Shown here piece by piece: positions 1 to 7,554 of a DNA stretch of 64,000 bases (its first letter is position 1; the number at the start of each line of letters is the position of its first letter). The notes beneath the pieces are model-generated. The model ran no database searches. It was not told where the DNA came from and worked only from the letters and a program-made list of their open reading frames with translations. This DNA is from Vibrio owensii CAIM 1854 = LMG 25443 (GTDB lineage Bacteria; Pseudomonadota; Gammaproteobacteria; Enterobacterales; Vibrionaceae): NCBI RefSeq assembly GCF_000817815.1, contig NZ_JPRD01000007.1:1-64000 (forward strand), given 5' to 3'. The position numbers and the translations under genes are program-made.

Positions 1-38
1 ATCCGTGGACCTCGGTTCGACTCCGGGAGGCGCCTCCA
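1..38 (+). tRNA. tRNA-Cys, 3' part only (cut by window edge)
   Basis: The first 38 bases match the 3' half of the complete tRNA-Cys at 219-292 from anticodon-stem position 37 onward. They include the T arm, the acceptor strand AGGCGCC and an encoded CCA at 36-38. The only difference is one base in the T loop (C here, T in the full copy). The 5' half lies left of the window, so this is a tandem copy rather than a broken gene. Confidence 0.93.
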
Positions 39-218
39 TTCGATAGAGTGAGTACCATCGCATCTCATTATCGAATGTGCGATTAGGTTGGTGTGATTAT
101 TTAAATGATTTGAAGCTGATTTAGCTTCTGGCAAGTTTGAATAGAATCTTTCACAACGACCATCGAAAGGGCAATCCCTTACGAAAACCTCAATGTTTCA
201 TCTTAGAAGCAACAAAAT

Positions 219-292
219 GGCGCCTTGGCAGAGTGGCTATGCAGCGGATTGCAAATCCGTGGACCTCGGTTCGATTCCGGGAGGCGCCTCCA
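219..292 (+). tRNA. tRNA-Cys (anticodon GCA)
   Basis: A complete 74-nt cloverleaf can be drawn. Acceptor GGCGCCT (219-225) pairs with AGGCGCC (282-288), followed by discriminator T and encoded CCA (290-292). The anticodon loop TTGCAAA carries GCA in a GCGGA/TCCGT stem, and the T loop holds the usual TTCGATT. GCA decodes UGC and UGU, so this is tRNA-Cys. It follows a second Cys copy 180 nt upstream, as in a tandem tRNA cluster. No clear terminator follows. Confidence 0.96.
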
Positions 293-514
293 TTATCTTT
301 CCTCGTAACTCAAACATCTTTGTTCCTAAATCAAACCAGAAGCTTCAATTCAGACCTCTGACCATTCAAGAACTTCAGCAAAACTAACTTCTTAAAATTT
401 CGAAAATAAGTGCATTTCATCGCTATTTACCGACGTAAGTTCGACATAAGCCTCATTTTACACTTCTCATCACTCTCGTTAGTTCCCAAAATGCACATTC
501 AACTCTATTAACAG

Positions 515-593
515 AACGTTGTTAATTATAAACTGAGTGCATTACTAGAATCTAATTGATAACATCATATATAACGTTTTGTTAATATATAAC
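515..593 (+). promoter_or_regulatory. AT-rich upstream region with a repeated motif, before the heme protein-DGC pair
   Basis: The 352-nt gap 293-644 has no convincing gene. It holds two similar AT-rich elements, one at 515-533 and one at 573-593. Each begins AACGTT, continues through GTTAAT and ends in ATAAC or AAAC, with starts 58 nt apart. A short palindrome, TGAT-N3-ATCA, lies between them near 557-567. Repeats at this spacing could be operators for the operon starting at 645. No clean -35/-10 pair was found, so the exact promoter is not called. Confidence 0.35.
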
Positions 594-644
594 ATTTTGA
601 TTTTAGCTCAGGATGAGCCCATTTTGTTTTAGGGAGAAGTACAC

Positions 645-1166
645 GTGTTATGTCATTTAAGCAGGCGATTCGTAGCCTTATTGTTGGGTGCTACGTCATT
701 TACTGCTTTTGCCGCATCTATGGCTAGCTATCCGGAAGGGTGGCAGGAATGGCCAGTTGTTAAAGAGTCACAAAACCTACCTGCAGACACGATTCTGCCT
801 CCAGACACCTCATTGTTTATTCAAGAATCCGTTCGTGCTTACAGTTGGATTAATAACGGACAAGGATCACCGCTTACGATCCGTGTGAACCCGAAAAAGA
901 TTGAACAGTACAAAACCCATGGTCCATATACAGATGGTCCTACTGCTGTCGCTATTTCTGAGGTCGATGGCATTGTTTGGGTAACAGAACACATCGGTGG
1001 TATGGCGATTTATGGAAGTTACGATCGTCAAGGCAAAGATATTAGCCACACACATCCCTCATTAGAGCCTTCATTTTGCCAAAGTTGCCACACTACGTAT
1101 CAAGACATTTGTATTAATGGTACGTGTGCAGAGCCAGTTTTAGGCGTTTATAAAGATAAGCAGTAG
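645..1166 (+). CDS. Exported monoheme cytochrome, P460-like
   Basis: A 173-residue exported protein. A basic start and hydrophobic run to about residue 24, ending ..AFAAS, look like a Sec signal peptide. The rest resembles the cytochrome P460/c'-beta fold family: a compact beta domain with a CQSCH heme c motif at residues 145-149 near the C-terminus, plus two more cysteines near 156 and 161. Family members bind heme in the periplasm and have been linked to hydroxylamine or NO chemistry; whether this one is catalytic or a sensor cannot be read here. The start is GTG at 645, with GGGAGAAG about 8 nt upstream. It ends 6 nt before a membrane diguanylate cyclase gene, so the two are almost certainly co-transcribed. 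The family call rests on overall pattern and CXXCH placement. Confidence 0.72.
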   Translation: MLCHLSRRFVALLLGATSFTAFAASMASYPEGWQEWPVVKESQNLPADTILPPDTSLFIQESVRAYSWINNGQGSPLTIRVNPKKIEQYKTHGPYTDGPTAVAISEVDGIVWVTEHIGGMAIYGSYDRQGKDISHTHPSLEPSFCQSCHTTYQDICINGTCAEPVLGVYKDKQ

Positions 1167-1172
1167 TTTATT

Positions 1173-2645
1173 GTGAGTAATCGAGTTTTCGGCTGGTTGA
1201 CGATTAACCAGATGCTATTTGTTTCGCATTTGGTGTTGGTTCTGTCCATCATTCTAGGTCTGTCTTTCACGCGCTTTCAAAGCGAATGGAACATGCGTAT
1301 TGAGCATGCCGCTACTATGGCGAAAACTCATCTCTCTTCTCAAATGACTTTCCTTTCTGGATCGATTGCGGGTCGCAATTACGCTAACTTGATGATGCCA
1401 TCGACTAAGGCCAATTTGAGCGCGATAGACGATCTGCTCTTTATCGAAATTTCCGGCGTTTCCGATTACAAAACCCAGACAGTTGCGGTCCGTTACTTGG
1501 CGGAGTCCAATCAGGTGTGGCGTATCGATGTGAGCGACCTTGAAGTCAATGTCTTGAAAGACCAAAAGGGCAACTTAGTTCGAATGTTGTCCATGACGCC
1601 AGAAAAAGACGAGATCAAGCGTAATAAGCTGCAATATTTGATAAACAAGACCAACGTTGATTTAGAGGCGTTGCAAGCGAGTCAGCTACTCAATCGTAAT
1701 ACTGAACTGCCTTGGAATAAGGACTATCTGCGCCAAACGGATTTTTACTACGATTCGACACTGTCGGTACTTCACGTCTGTTTACCGCTACGCAATATTA
1801 ATGGCGGCTACATTTGGGCAGTGCTAGACGCAAGTGACCTAGATACTATTAAGGTCACCTTGATTAAAGAGCTGATCAACGAAGCCTTGATTGCCGCGCT
1901 TATTTCAATGGTGTTGATCTACATGGTGACAATGTGGATTGTGAGTCCGCTTAAACGCTTGTCTCAATCAATGAAAAAAGACATTGAGAAGATCGATCAA
2001 TCACACATCCCGGAGATCAAACGCTCGGATGAAATCGGCGAACTGGCTCGTTCATATTCAAGCTTAATTACCAAAATTAAGAACCAATTAAGGGTGCTTC
2101 GCCAGCAAACTGATACCGATACCTTGACCGGAATCGGCTCGCGCTATTTGTACAAGCGTAGTGCGCCTGTTTTTGTTCATGAAACCCTGAGTAACATGAA
2201 GTACGCCTGTTTCGTCTTGTGTGATATCGATAATTTCAAAAAGTTTAATGATACTTACGGGCACATCGAAGGGGATAACGCCTTATGTGATGTCGCGGAA
2301 GTCTTCCGTTCTCATTTAGGTAAAGACCAGCCCTCGTTTCGTTTAGGTGGCGAAGAGTTTGCTTTGCTTGTCTATGGCAATACGTTAGAGGTGTTGAACT
2401 CCAAAGTTGAACACTTAAGACAAGCGGTCGAAATCCTCGCCATACCACACATCAAAAACCTACCTTCTGAAGTCGTAACGATTTCGGTTGGAGCGGTTCC
2501 ACTAACCCGCGCTATGTCTCATCCTAACTTGAACGACTGTGAGAAAGCACTTGAGCGGGCCTTTGAAGTTGCCGATAAGAACCTATACGCAGCAAAAGAT
2601 AAAGGACGAAACGTTGTCATTATGGCGGAACCCATCACGCTGTAG
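1173..2645 (+). CDS. Membrane diguanylate cyclase (periplasmic sensor-HAMP-GGDEF)
   Basis: A 490-residue protein with a transmembrane segment at about 13-32, a periplasmic sensory region at 33-236, a second transmembrane segment at about 237-257, a HAMP linker at about 258-305, and a GGDEF domain at about 315-487. The active-site loop is RLGGEEF (GGEEF at 392-396), with upstream metal and substrate residues in CDIDNFKKFNDTYGH, so it should make c-di-GMP from two GTP. The usual RxxD inhibitory site before the loop is not intact: GKDQPSFR occupies it, with no arginine and one extra residue. This suggests weak product inhibition. It starts with GTG 6 nt after the P460-like heme protein, hinting that heme or gas status feeds its periplasmic sensor. 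Confidence 0.88.
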   Translation: MSNRVFGWLTINQMLFVSHLVLVLSIILGLSFTRFQSEWNMRIEHAATMAKTHLSSQMTFLSGSIAGRNYANLMMPSTKANLSAIDDLLFIEISGVSDYKTQTVAVRYLAESNQVWRIDVSDLEVNVLKDQKGNLVRMLSMTPEKDEIKRNKLQYLINKTNVDLEALQASQLLNRNTELPWNKDYLRQTDFYYDSTLSVLHVCLPLRNINGGYIWAVLDASDLDTIKVTLIKELINEALIAALISMVLIYMVTMWIVSPLKRLSQSMKKDIEKIDQSHIPEIKRSDEIGELARSYSSLITKIKNQLRVLRQQTDTDTLTGIGSRYLYKRSAPVFVHETLSNMKYACFVLCDIDNFKKFNDTYGHIEGDNALCDVAEVFRSHLGKDQPSFRLGGEEFALLVYGNTLEVLNSKVEHLRQAVEILAIPHIKNLPSEVVTISVGAVPLTRAMSHPNLNDCEKALERAFEVADKNLYAAKDKGRNVVIMAEPITL

Positions 2646-2713
2646 ATTTTAGTTTCATTGCATTTAATTCGGCCACTCGGCCATTTAAGACCAAAGAAGA
2701 GAAAGGAGTCTCG

Positions 2714-4195
2714 ATGCACAACATCGGAGAGGATAAGCATACCTGTCGCCCACAAACACGCGTCTGGGTTGATACAGACATCACCATAGGTCACCACGAC
2801 GGCTTTAAGCTGTGTGATGTTGACGATGGCTACGCGTTAGGGTTATTACTCAGAAGCCAAGAAGTCGACATCGTTGGCGTGAGTTCAACACTTGGTAATT
2901 GCGATGACATTAATGTTACTACGGACATCGCTCGCTCTTTTATTAGCAAATTTGGTCCAACTTACCTCAGCGTTTCTCAAGGAAGCGCCACTTACTTTGA
3001 TTCTGCCAAAGATATTCCACAAGCAGTCCATGATCTGGCTGCTGAGTTAAAGCAAGAACCTCTGACTATTCTCGCTATTGGTGCACTTACCAACATCGCC
3101 TTATTGATTCGTCATTTTCCTCAACAGGCCAAAAACATAGAAAAGGTAGTTTGTGTTGCAGGCAGGCGAAGCACCGAGCAGCATTTTGTTGCTGGAAAGC
3201 GTCAGCCAAGGCCGTTTCGTGACCTGAACTTCGAAGTGGACCAAACTGCATTTCAAGTACTCCTTGATAGCGATGTTCCGGTGACTTTAGTCCCGTTTGA
3301 AGCCTGTGCTCAAGTTTGGGTCGATTTTAAAGAACTTCATAAGATGAGCCATGGCAGTAGTCTTAGTCACTTCTTAGAGTCGCATTCCATTGTATGGTGT
3401 ACTGAGTGGGAAGTGGTGTTTGGTTCTAAAGATGGGTTTATTCCTTTTGATATGGTGGCCGCGGCCTATGTGGTGAATCCAGGGTGGTTTGTTTCTCACG
3501 CTTGGAAGTCCAAGGTGGAGATCGCAGCAAGTGATACGGACAAACACAAAGAGAAAGCTTATCTGGTTTGCAACGAATCAATAGAGCAGGGACGAGAAGT
3601 CGACTATGTGGTTGAAGTATCGCCAGATGCTGAACCGGAACTGCTTAAGCGTTTAGCGGAGCGTGATATTGGCGCATTTGTACTTGGTTTATCTCATATA
3701 AACGTCATTGTCGACGATGTTGATACCGCGGCTGATTACTACCAGCGAGTACTTGGTTTTGAACGCGCACTTGATGCTCAGGGGCAAAAGATGGATTACC
3801 GCGGCGTGAGTATGGCCGAGTTTAACCAAGATGCGGGTTTAGCTGGACAAGACGTTGTCGTTGACGTGCTGTTTGTGAAGCATCCTTATGCGTCGGTTTA
3901 TCTGGAGCTGATGAAATACCATTCGCCTGTTGGGGCGGCGGCTATACCACCTCAACCGAGAACCTATGATCTTGGTGGTCCTCGCCATATTGCACTCGAA
4001 GTTTCCAACTGTGGTGAGGTATTTCGATACTTAAAACAGCAAGAGGGGGTCACTATGATTGATGAGTCCAAAAGTTACCACCCAGAAAAATTGAATGGCT
4101 TCCCGATCACCTTTTTCTATTGGATAGACAAATACGGTATTCAATGGGAGATGGAAGAAGGGCGTAGAGTAGGGACATCACGCGGCATTATTTAA
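2714..4195 (+). CDS. Nucleoside hydrolase fused to a VOC/glyoxalase-like domain
   Basis: A 493-residue two-domain protein. Residues about 15-315 look like an inosine/uridine-preferring nucleoside hydrolase, with DTD near 20-22, DVDDGYALGLLL near 35-46, the GVSSTLGN segment and ILAIGALTNIA. The family cleaves the ribonucleoside N-glycosidic bond using bound Ca2+. Residues about 325-480 form a vicinal-oxygen-chelate domain (HINVIVDDVDTAADYY, later HIALEVSN and a GIQWEMEE ending), typical of glyoxalase/bleomycin-resistance folds. ATG 2714 has a GAAAGGAG ribosome site. The joined frame is continuous through the boundary near 3690, so this is a real fusion. It sits 68 nt after the diguanylate cyclase and ends in a strong terminator. 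The substrate of the second domain is unknown. Confidence 0.83.
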   Translation: MHNIGEDKHTCRPQTRVWVDTDITIGHHDGFKLCDVDDGYALGLLLRSQEVDIVGVSSTLGNCDDINVTTDIARSFISKFGPTYLSVSQGSATYFDSAKDIPQAVHDLAAELKQEPLTILAIGALTNIALLIRHFPQQAKNIEKVVCVAGRRSTEQHFVAGKRQPRPFRDLNFEVDQTAFQVLLDSDVPVTLVPFEACAQVWVDFKELHKMSHGSSLSHFLESHSIVWCTEWEVVFGSKDGFIPFDMVAAAYVVNPGWFVSHAWKSKVEIAASDTDKHKEKAYLVCNESIEQGREVDYVVEVSPDAEPELLKRLAERDIGAFVLGLSHINVIVDDVDTAADYYQRVLGFERALDAQGQKMDYRGVSMAEFNQDAGLAGQDVVVDVLFVKHPYASVYLELMKYHSPVGAAAIPPQPRTYDLGGPRHIALEVSNCGEVFRYLKQQEGVTMIDESKSYHPEKLNGFPITFFYWIDKYGIQWEMEEGRRVGTSRGII

Positions 4196-4227
4196 CGTGA
4201 CCCTATAAAATCCACTTAAATGTGATT

Positions 4228-4257
4228 AAAAAGCAAGCGGTTATTCGCTTGCTTTTT
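4228..4257 (+). terminator. Rho-independent terminator after the hydrolase-VOC gene
   Basis: A 12-base A-tract plus stem AAAAAGCAAGCG pairs with CGCTTGCTTTTT around a 6-nt loop and ends in a T run. It lies 32 nt after the stop codon and can also act on the opposite strand. Confidence 0.9.
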
Positions 4258-4366
4258 CTTTGTTATGAAGAAATGTGACAAATATGTTGAGTTCATTTCG
4301 GCTGGATTACATGAATTTTGTTTAAATTACGAAAGCAAAGGTTTAAACGCTGTTTAAAAACTGCTC

Positions 4367-4445
4367 CTACCCCTTTAGGGTAGTTTAATTCCGTAATTGA
4401 TTTACATCATGTATTAATTTTCTTTCACAATTAACAATGCGCTCA
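4367..4445 (+). promoter_or_regulatory. nirB promoter: NarL/NarP-type palindrome, FNR box, -10
   Basis: TTGATTTACATCAT at 4397-4410 matches the FNR consensus TTGAT-N4-ATCAA with one mismatch. If the box is centred at -41.5, transcription starts at 4445, which agrees with a -10-like AACAAT at 4433-4438. An inverted repeat CTACCC-N5-GGGTAG at 4367-4383 is then centred at -70. In E. coli the nirB promoter has FNR at -41.5 and NarL/NarP at -69.5, so the layout is closely parallel. The palindrome is one base shorter than the usual 7-2-7 Nar arrangement. Confidence 0.72.
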
Positions 4446-4475
4446 GTGATAAGAACCTAACCCTTAGGAAGTACA

Positions 4476-7040
4476 ATGAGCAAGTTGAAGCTAGTAGTCA
4501 TCGGTAACGGCATGGTAGGCCACCGTTACATTGAAGACTTAGTCGAGAAAGCTGATATGTCTAATATGGACATTACGGTTTTCTGTGAAGAACCTCGTGT
4601 CGCATACGACCGTGTGCACCTTTCCTCTTACTTTTCTCACCATACTGCAGATGAACTTTCTTTAGTGAAAGAAGGCTTCTACGAGAAACACGGTATTAAC
4701 ATGCTGATCGGCGAACGCGCGATTAACATCAACCGTGAAAACCGCATTGTTTACTCAAGCACTGGTCGCGAAGTTCAATACGACAAGCTGATACTTGCTA
4801 CTGGCTCATTCCCATTTGTTCCACCTATCAAAGGTCACGAAAGCAAAGACTGTTTTGTTTACCGTACTATCGAAGATCTTAAAGCGATCGAAGCGTGTGC
4901 GAAGAAGAGCAAATCAGGCGTTGTTGTCGGTGGTGGTCTGCTAGGTCTTGAAGCAGCAGGCGCATTGAAAGCTCTGGGTGTAGAAACGCACGTTGTAGAG
5001 TTCGCGCCAAAGCTAATGGCTGAGCAACTTGACCTTGCTGGTGGTAACCAACTTCGTCAAAAAATCGAGCGTATGGGCGTGAACGTTCACACCAGCAAAA
5101 ATACGCTTGAGATTGCGGCAGAAGGCACAAACGCACGCAACGTTATGCGTTTTGCTGACGGTTCAGAGTTAGAAACAGACTTCATCGTATTCTCTGCAGG
5201 TATTCGTCCACAAGACAAACTAGCACGCCAAATGGAGCTAGAAGTGGCACCTCGTGGCGGTGTTGCTATCAACGACCATTGTCAAACTTCTGATGAGAAC
5301 ATCTACGCGATTGGTGAGTGTGCGTCTTGGAACGGAATGTTCTACGGCCTTGTTGCTCCTGGCTACAAGATGGCGACAGTTGCTGTTGATCACCTACTAG
5401 GTAACACAGAAAGCAAATTCGAAGGCGCTGACATGTCTGCGAAGCTGAAACTGTTGGGCGTGAAAGTAGGTTCAATTGGTGACGCGAACGGTCGTACTGA
5501 AGGCTGTAAGAGTTACGTTTACCAAAACGAAGAGCAAGAAGTTTACAAACGTCTTATCGTTTCTGAAGACAACAAGAAACTGCTTGGCGCGGTTATGGTT
5601 GGCGATACGTCTGACTACGGCGACCTGCTTCAACTTATGTTGAACGAAATCGACCTACCAGAACACCCAGATGCGTTGATCCTTCCTGCACACGCAGGCG
5701 CTGAGAAACCAGCACTAGGTGCAGACGCTCTACCAGAAAGCGCAGTGATTTGTTCATGTTTCGACGTGACAAAAGGCAAGATCGCACAAGCGGTTGCTGA
5801 TGGTCACCACACATTGGGCGACATCAAAGCAGTGACTGGCGCAGGTACAGGCTGTGGTGGTTGTATTCCTCTAGTGACGTCTGTTCTAAATGCTGAGCTT
5901 GCTAAATCGGGTATCGAAGTGAAGAACGACGTGTGTGAGCACTTTGCATACTCACGCCAAGAGTTGTTCCACCTAATCCGCATTGAAGAGATCAAAACGT
6001 TTGATGAGCTTCTAGAGAAATACGGTAAAGGTTACGGCTGTGAAGTTTGTAAACCACTGGCTGGTTCTATCCTGGCTTCTTGCTGGGGTGAGCACATTCT
6101 TAAGCCACAACTGGTTAAGCTGCACGACACGAACGATAACTTCCTAGGTAACATCCAAAAAGACGGTACTTACTCTGTTATCCCACGTATGGCGGGTGGT
6201 GAAGTAACACCTCAAGCATTGGGTGCGCTAGCGAGCGTTGCTGCAGAATACAACCTATACACCAAAGTAACCGGTGCTCAACGTATTGGTCTGTTCGGTG
6301 CTCAAAAAGACGATCTTCCAGAGATCTGGCGCAAGCTTATCGATGCTGGCTTCGAAACAGGTCAAGCGTACGCAAAAGCACTTCGTATGGCGAAGACATG
6401 TGTGGGCTCTACTTGGTGTCGTTACGGTGTTCAAGATTCTGTTGGTCTAGGCTCTTACATCGAGAACCGTTACAAAGGCATTCGTACACCTCATAAGATG
6501 AAGTTCGGTGTTTCTGGCTGTACTCGTGAGTGTGCGGAAGCACAAGGTAAAGACCTTGGCATTATCGCGACTGACGCAGGTTGGAACATGTACGTATGTG
6601 GTAACGGCGGTATGAAACCTCGTCACGCAGACCTACTTGCAAGTGACCTAGATAAAGAAACGCTGATTAAGTACATCGACCGCTTCATGATGTTCTACAT
6701 CCGTACTGCTGCGCCACTACAACGCACATCAGTTTGGATGGAAAACATGGAAGGTGGCGTTGACTACCTACGCGAAGTGATTGTTAACGACAAGCTTGGC
6801 ATCAACGCTCAACTAGAAGCTGACGTAGCGAAGCTTGTAGACGAGTACGAGTGTGAGTGGACTGCAACCATCAACGACGAATCACAACTGACTCGTTTCG
6901 CGCACTTCATCAACTCTGACAAGCGCGATGACAACGTTGTGTTTGTACAAGAGCGTGAACAGCACCGCCCAGCAACCTTCACGGAAAAACATCCTGAAGC
7001 GAAAGGCGACATCCTACACGTAGCGATCACTGAAGCATAA
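4476..7040 (+). CDS. nirB: NADH-dependent nitrite reductase, large subunit
   Basis: An 854-residue cytoplasmic enzyme reducing nitrite to ammonium with NADH. It opens with an FAD-binding GNGMVGHR loop. A second dinucleotide fold VVGGGLLGLEAAG sits near residues 150-165. BFD-like [2Fe-2S] cysteines follow (CSCFDVTKG near 428 and TGCGGC, then a second Cys pair near 525). The C-terminal sulfite/nitrite reductase halves carry the siroheme-[4Fe-4S] ligands in TCVGSTWCRYG (near 641) and GCTRECAEA (near 682). Length and domain order match E. coli NirB. ATG 4476 follows TTAGGAAGT. It heads nirB-nirD-nirC-cobA behind an FNR/Nar-type promoter, implying induction by low oxygen and nitrate/nitrite. Confidence 0.97.
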   Translation: MSKLKLVVIGNGMVGHRYIEDLVEKADMSNMDITVFCEEPRVAYDRVHLSSYFSHHTADELSLVKEGFYEKHGINMLIGERAININRENRIVYSSTGREVQYDKLILATGSFPFVPPIKGHESKDCFVYRTIEDLKAIEACAKKSKSGVVVGGGLLGLEAAGALKALGVETHVVEFAPKLMAEQLDLAGGNQLRQKIERMGVNVHTSKNTLEIAAEGTNARNVMRFADGSELETDFIVFSAGIRPQDKLARQMELEVAPRGGVAINDHCQTSDENIYAIGECASWNGMFYGLVAPGYKMATVAVDHLLGNTESKFEGADMSAKLKLLGVKVGSIGDANGRTEGCKSYVYQNEEQEVYKRLIVSEDNKKLLGAVMVGDTSDYGDLLQLMLNEIDLPEHPDALILPAHAGAEKPALGADALPESAVICSCFDVTKGKIAQAVADGHHTLGDIKAVTGAGTGCGGCIPLVTSVLNAELAKSGIEVKNDVCEHFAYSRQELFHLIRIEEIKTFDELLEKYGKGYGCEVCKPLAGSILASCWGEHILKPQLVKLHDTNDNFLGNIQKDGTYSVIPRMAGGEVTPQALGALASVAAEYNLYTKVTGAQRIGLFGAQKDDLPEIWRKLIDAGFETGQAYAKALRMAKTCVGSTWCRYGVQDSVGLGSYIENRYKGIRTPHKMKFGVSGCTRECAEAQGKDLGIIATDAGWNMYVCGNGGMKPRHADLLASDLDKETLIKYIDRFMMFYIRTAAPLQRTSVWMENMEGGVDYLREVIVNDKLGINAQLEADVAKLVDEYECEWTATINDESQLTRFAHFINSDKRDDNVVFVQEREQHRPATFTEKHPEAKGDILHVAITEA

Positions 7041-7053
7041 GGGAAGGTTGATT

Positions 7054-7377
7054 ATGTCATTTGAAAAGATTTGCCAAATCAGCGACATCGTACCGGGCAC
7101 GGGTGTTTGTGCACTGGTTGATGGTCAGCAAGTTGCGGTATTCCGCCCAACACAAGCAGAGGAAGTGCTGGCGATCAGCAACACTGACCCGTTCTTCCAA
7201 TCAAACGTACTTTCTCGCGGTTTGATTTGTGAGCACCAAGGCGAGCTTTGGGTAGCAAGCCCACTTAAGAAGCAACGCTTTAACCTGACAACAGGTGCGT
7301 GCATGGAAGACGAGCGTTTTAGCGTGAAAGCGTACAAAACGCGCGTAACCAACGGCGAAGTAGAAATTTCTGCATAA
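7054..7377 (+). CDS. nirD: NADH-dependent nitrite reductase, small subunit
   Basis: A 107-residue Rieske-fold partner of NirB. It has the family pattern (ICQISDI..GVCALV near the start, GLICEHQGELWVASPLKKQRF in the second half) but lacks the CXH...CXXH ligands of true Rieske proteins, as usual for NirD. The start is taken as ATG 7054 because GGGAAGG lies 6 nt upstream; a TTG at 7048 would fall too close to that site. It begins 13 nt after the nirB stop, so the two are co-translated or tightly coupled. The protein is required for NirB activity in enterics. Confidence 0.94.
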   Translation: MSFEKICQISDIVPGTGVCALVDGQQVAVFRPTQAEEVLAISNTDPFFQSNVLSRGLICEHQGELWVASPLKKQRFNLTTGACMEDERFSVKAYKTRVTNGEVEISA

Positions 7378-7387
7378 GCTTGGTTTC

Positions 7388-7415
7388 CATTCCCTCCTCT
7401 AAGGGGGAGGGAATG
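7388..7415 (+). other. Intercistronic hairpin between nirD and nirC
   Basis: CATTCCCTCC (7388-7397) pairs with GGAGGGAATG (7406-7415) around an 8-nt loop, a perfect 10-bp stem starting 10 nt after the nirD stop. No T run follows, so it is more likely an RNA-stabilising or processing element, or a partial terminator, than a full stop. Confidence 0.6.
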
Positions 7416-7439
7416 AACCCAAATCTAGATTTAATAGGT

Positions 7440-7503
7440 AAAGGCTTTCCGTGGTTCATCTGCGGGGACAGGGAAGCTAGGTGTTACTCAGCGGCAAGCC
7501 TTT
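7440..7503 (+). ncRNA. Candidate structured leader RNA upstream of nirC
   Basis: AAAGGCTT (7440-7447) pairs with AAGCCTTT (7496-7503), closing a 64-nt element. Inside, CCG (7449-7451) can pair with CGG (7492-7494), and CATCT pairs with AGGTG around a purine-rich GCGGGGACAGGGAAGCT loop. The region is more GC-rich than the flanking AT-rich leader and ends about 50 nt before the nirC start, a riboswitch-like position. It matches no class I can name with confidence. It could instead be an sRNA target or a processing site. Confidence 0.4.
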
Positions 7504-7518
7504 CTCTATTCAATCTTT

Positions 7519-7537
7519 AATTTTTAACTTTCACTTT
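7519..7537 (+). repeat. 19-bp direct repeat, copy 1 (upstream of nirC)
   Basis: AATTTTTAACTTTCACTTT occurs here and again identically at 8474-8492, so the two copies flank nirC at similar leader positions. It may be a duplicated leader fragment or a pyrimidine-rich regulatory site. Confidence 0.7.
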
Positions 7538-7554
7538 TGAATAAGGACACATTC

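Noticed and set aside
7440..7503. Resemblance of the nirC leader to the glutamine (glnA) riboswitch (GTTCATC ... GGAAGCTAGG).
   Set aside because: The spacing differs, extra bases interrupt the core, and that class is known mainly from cyanobacteria and marine metagenomes. It is kept only as an unknown structured leader.
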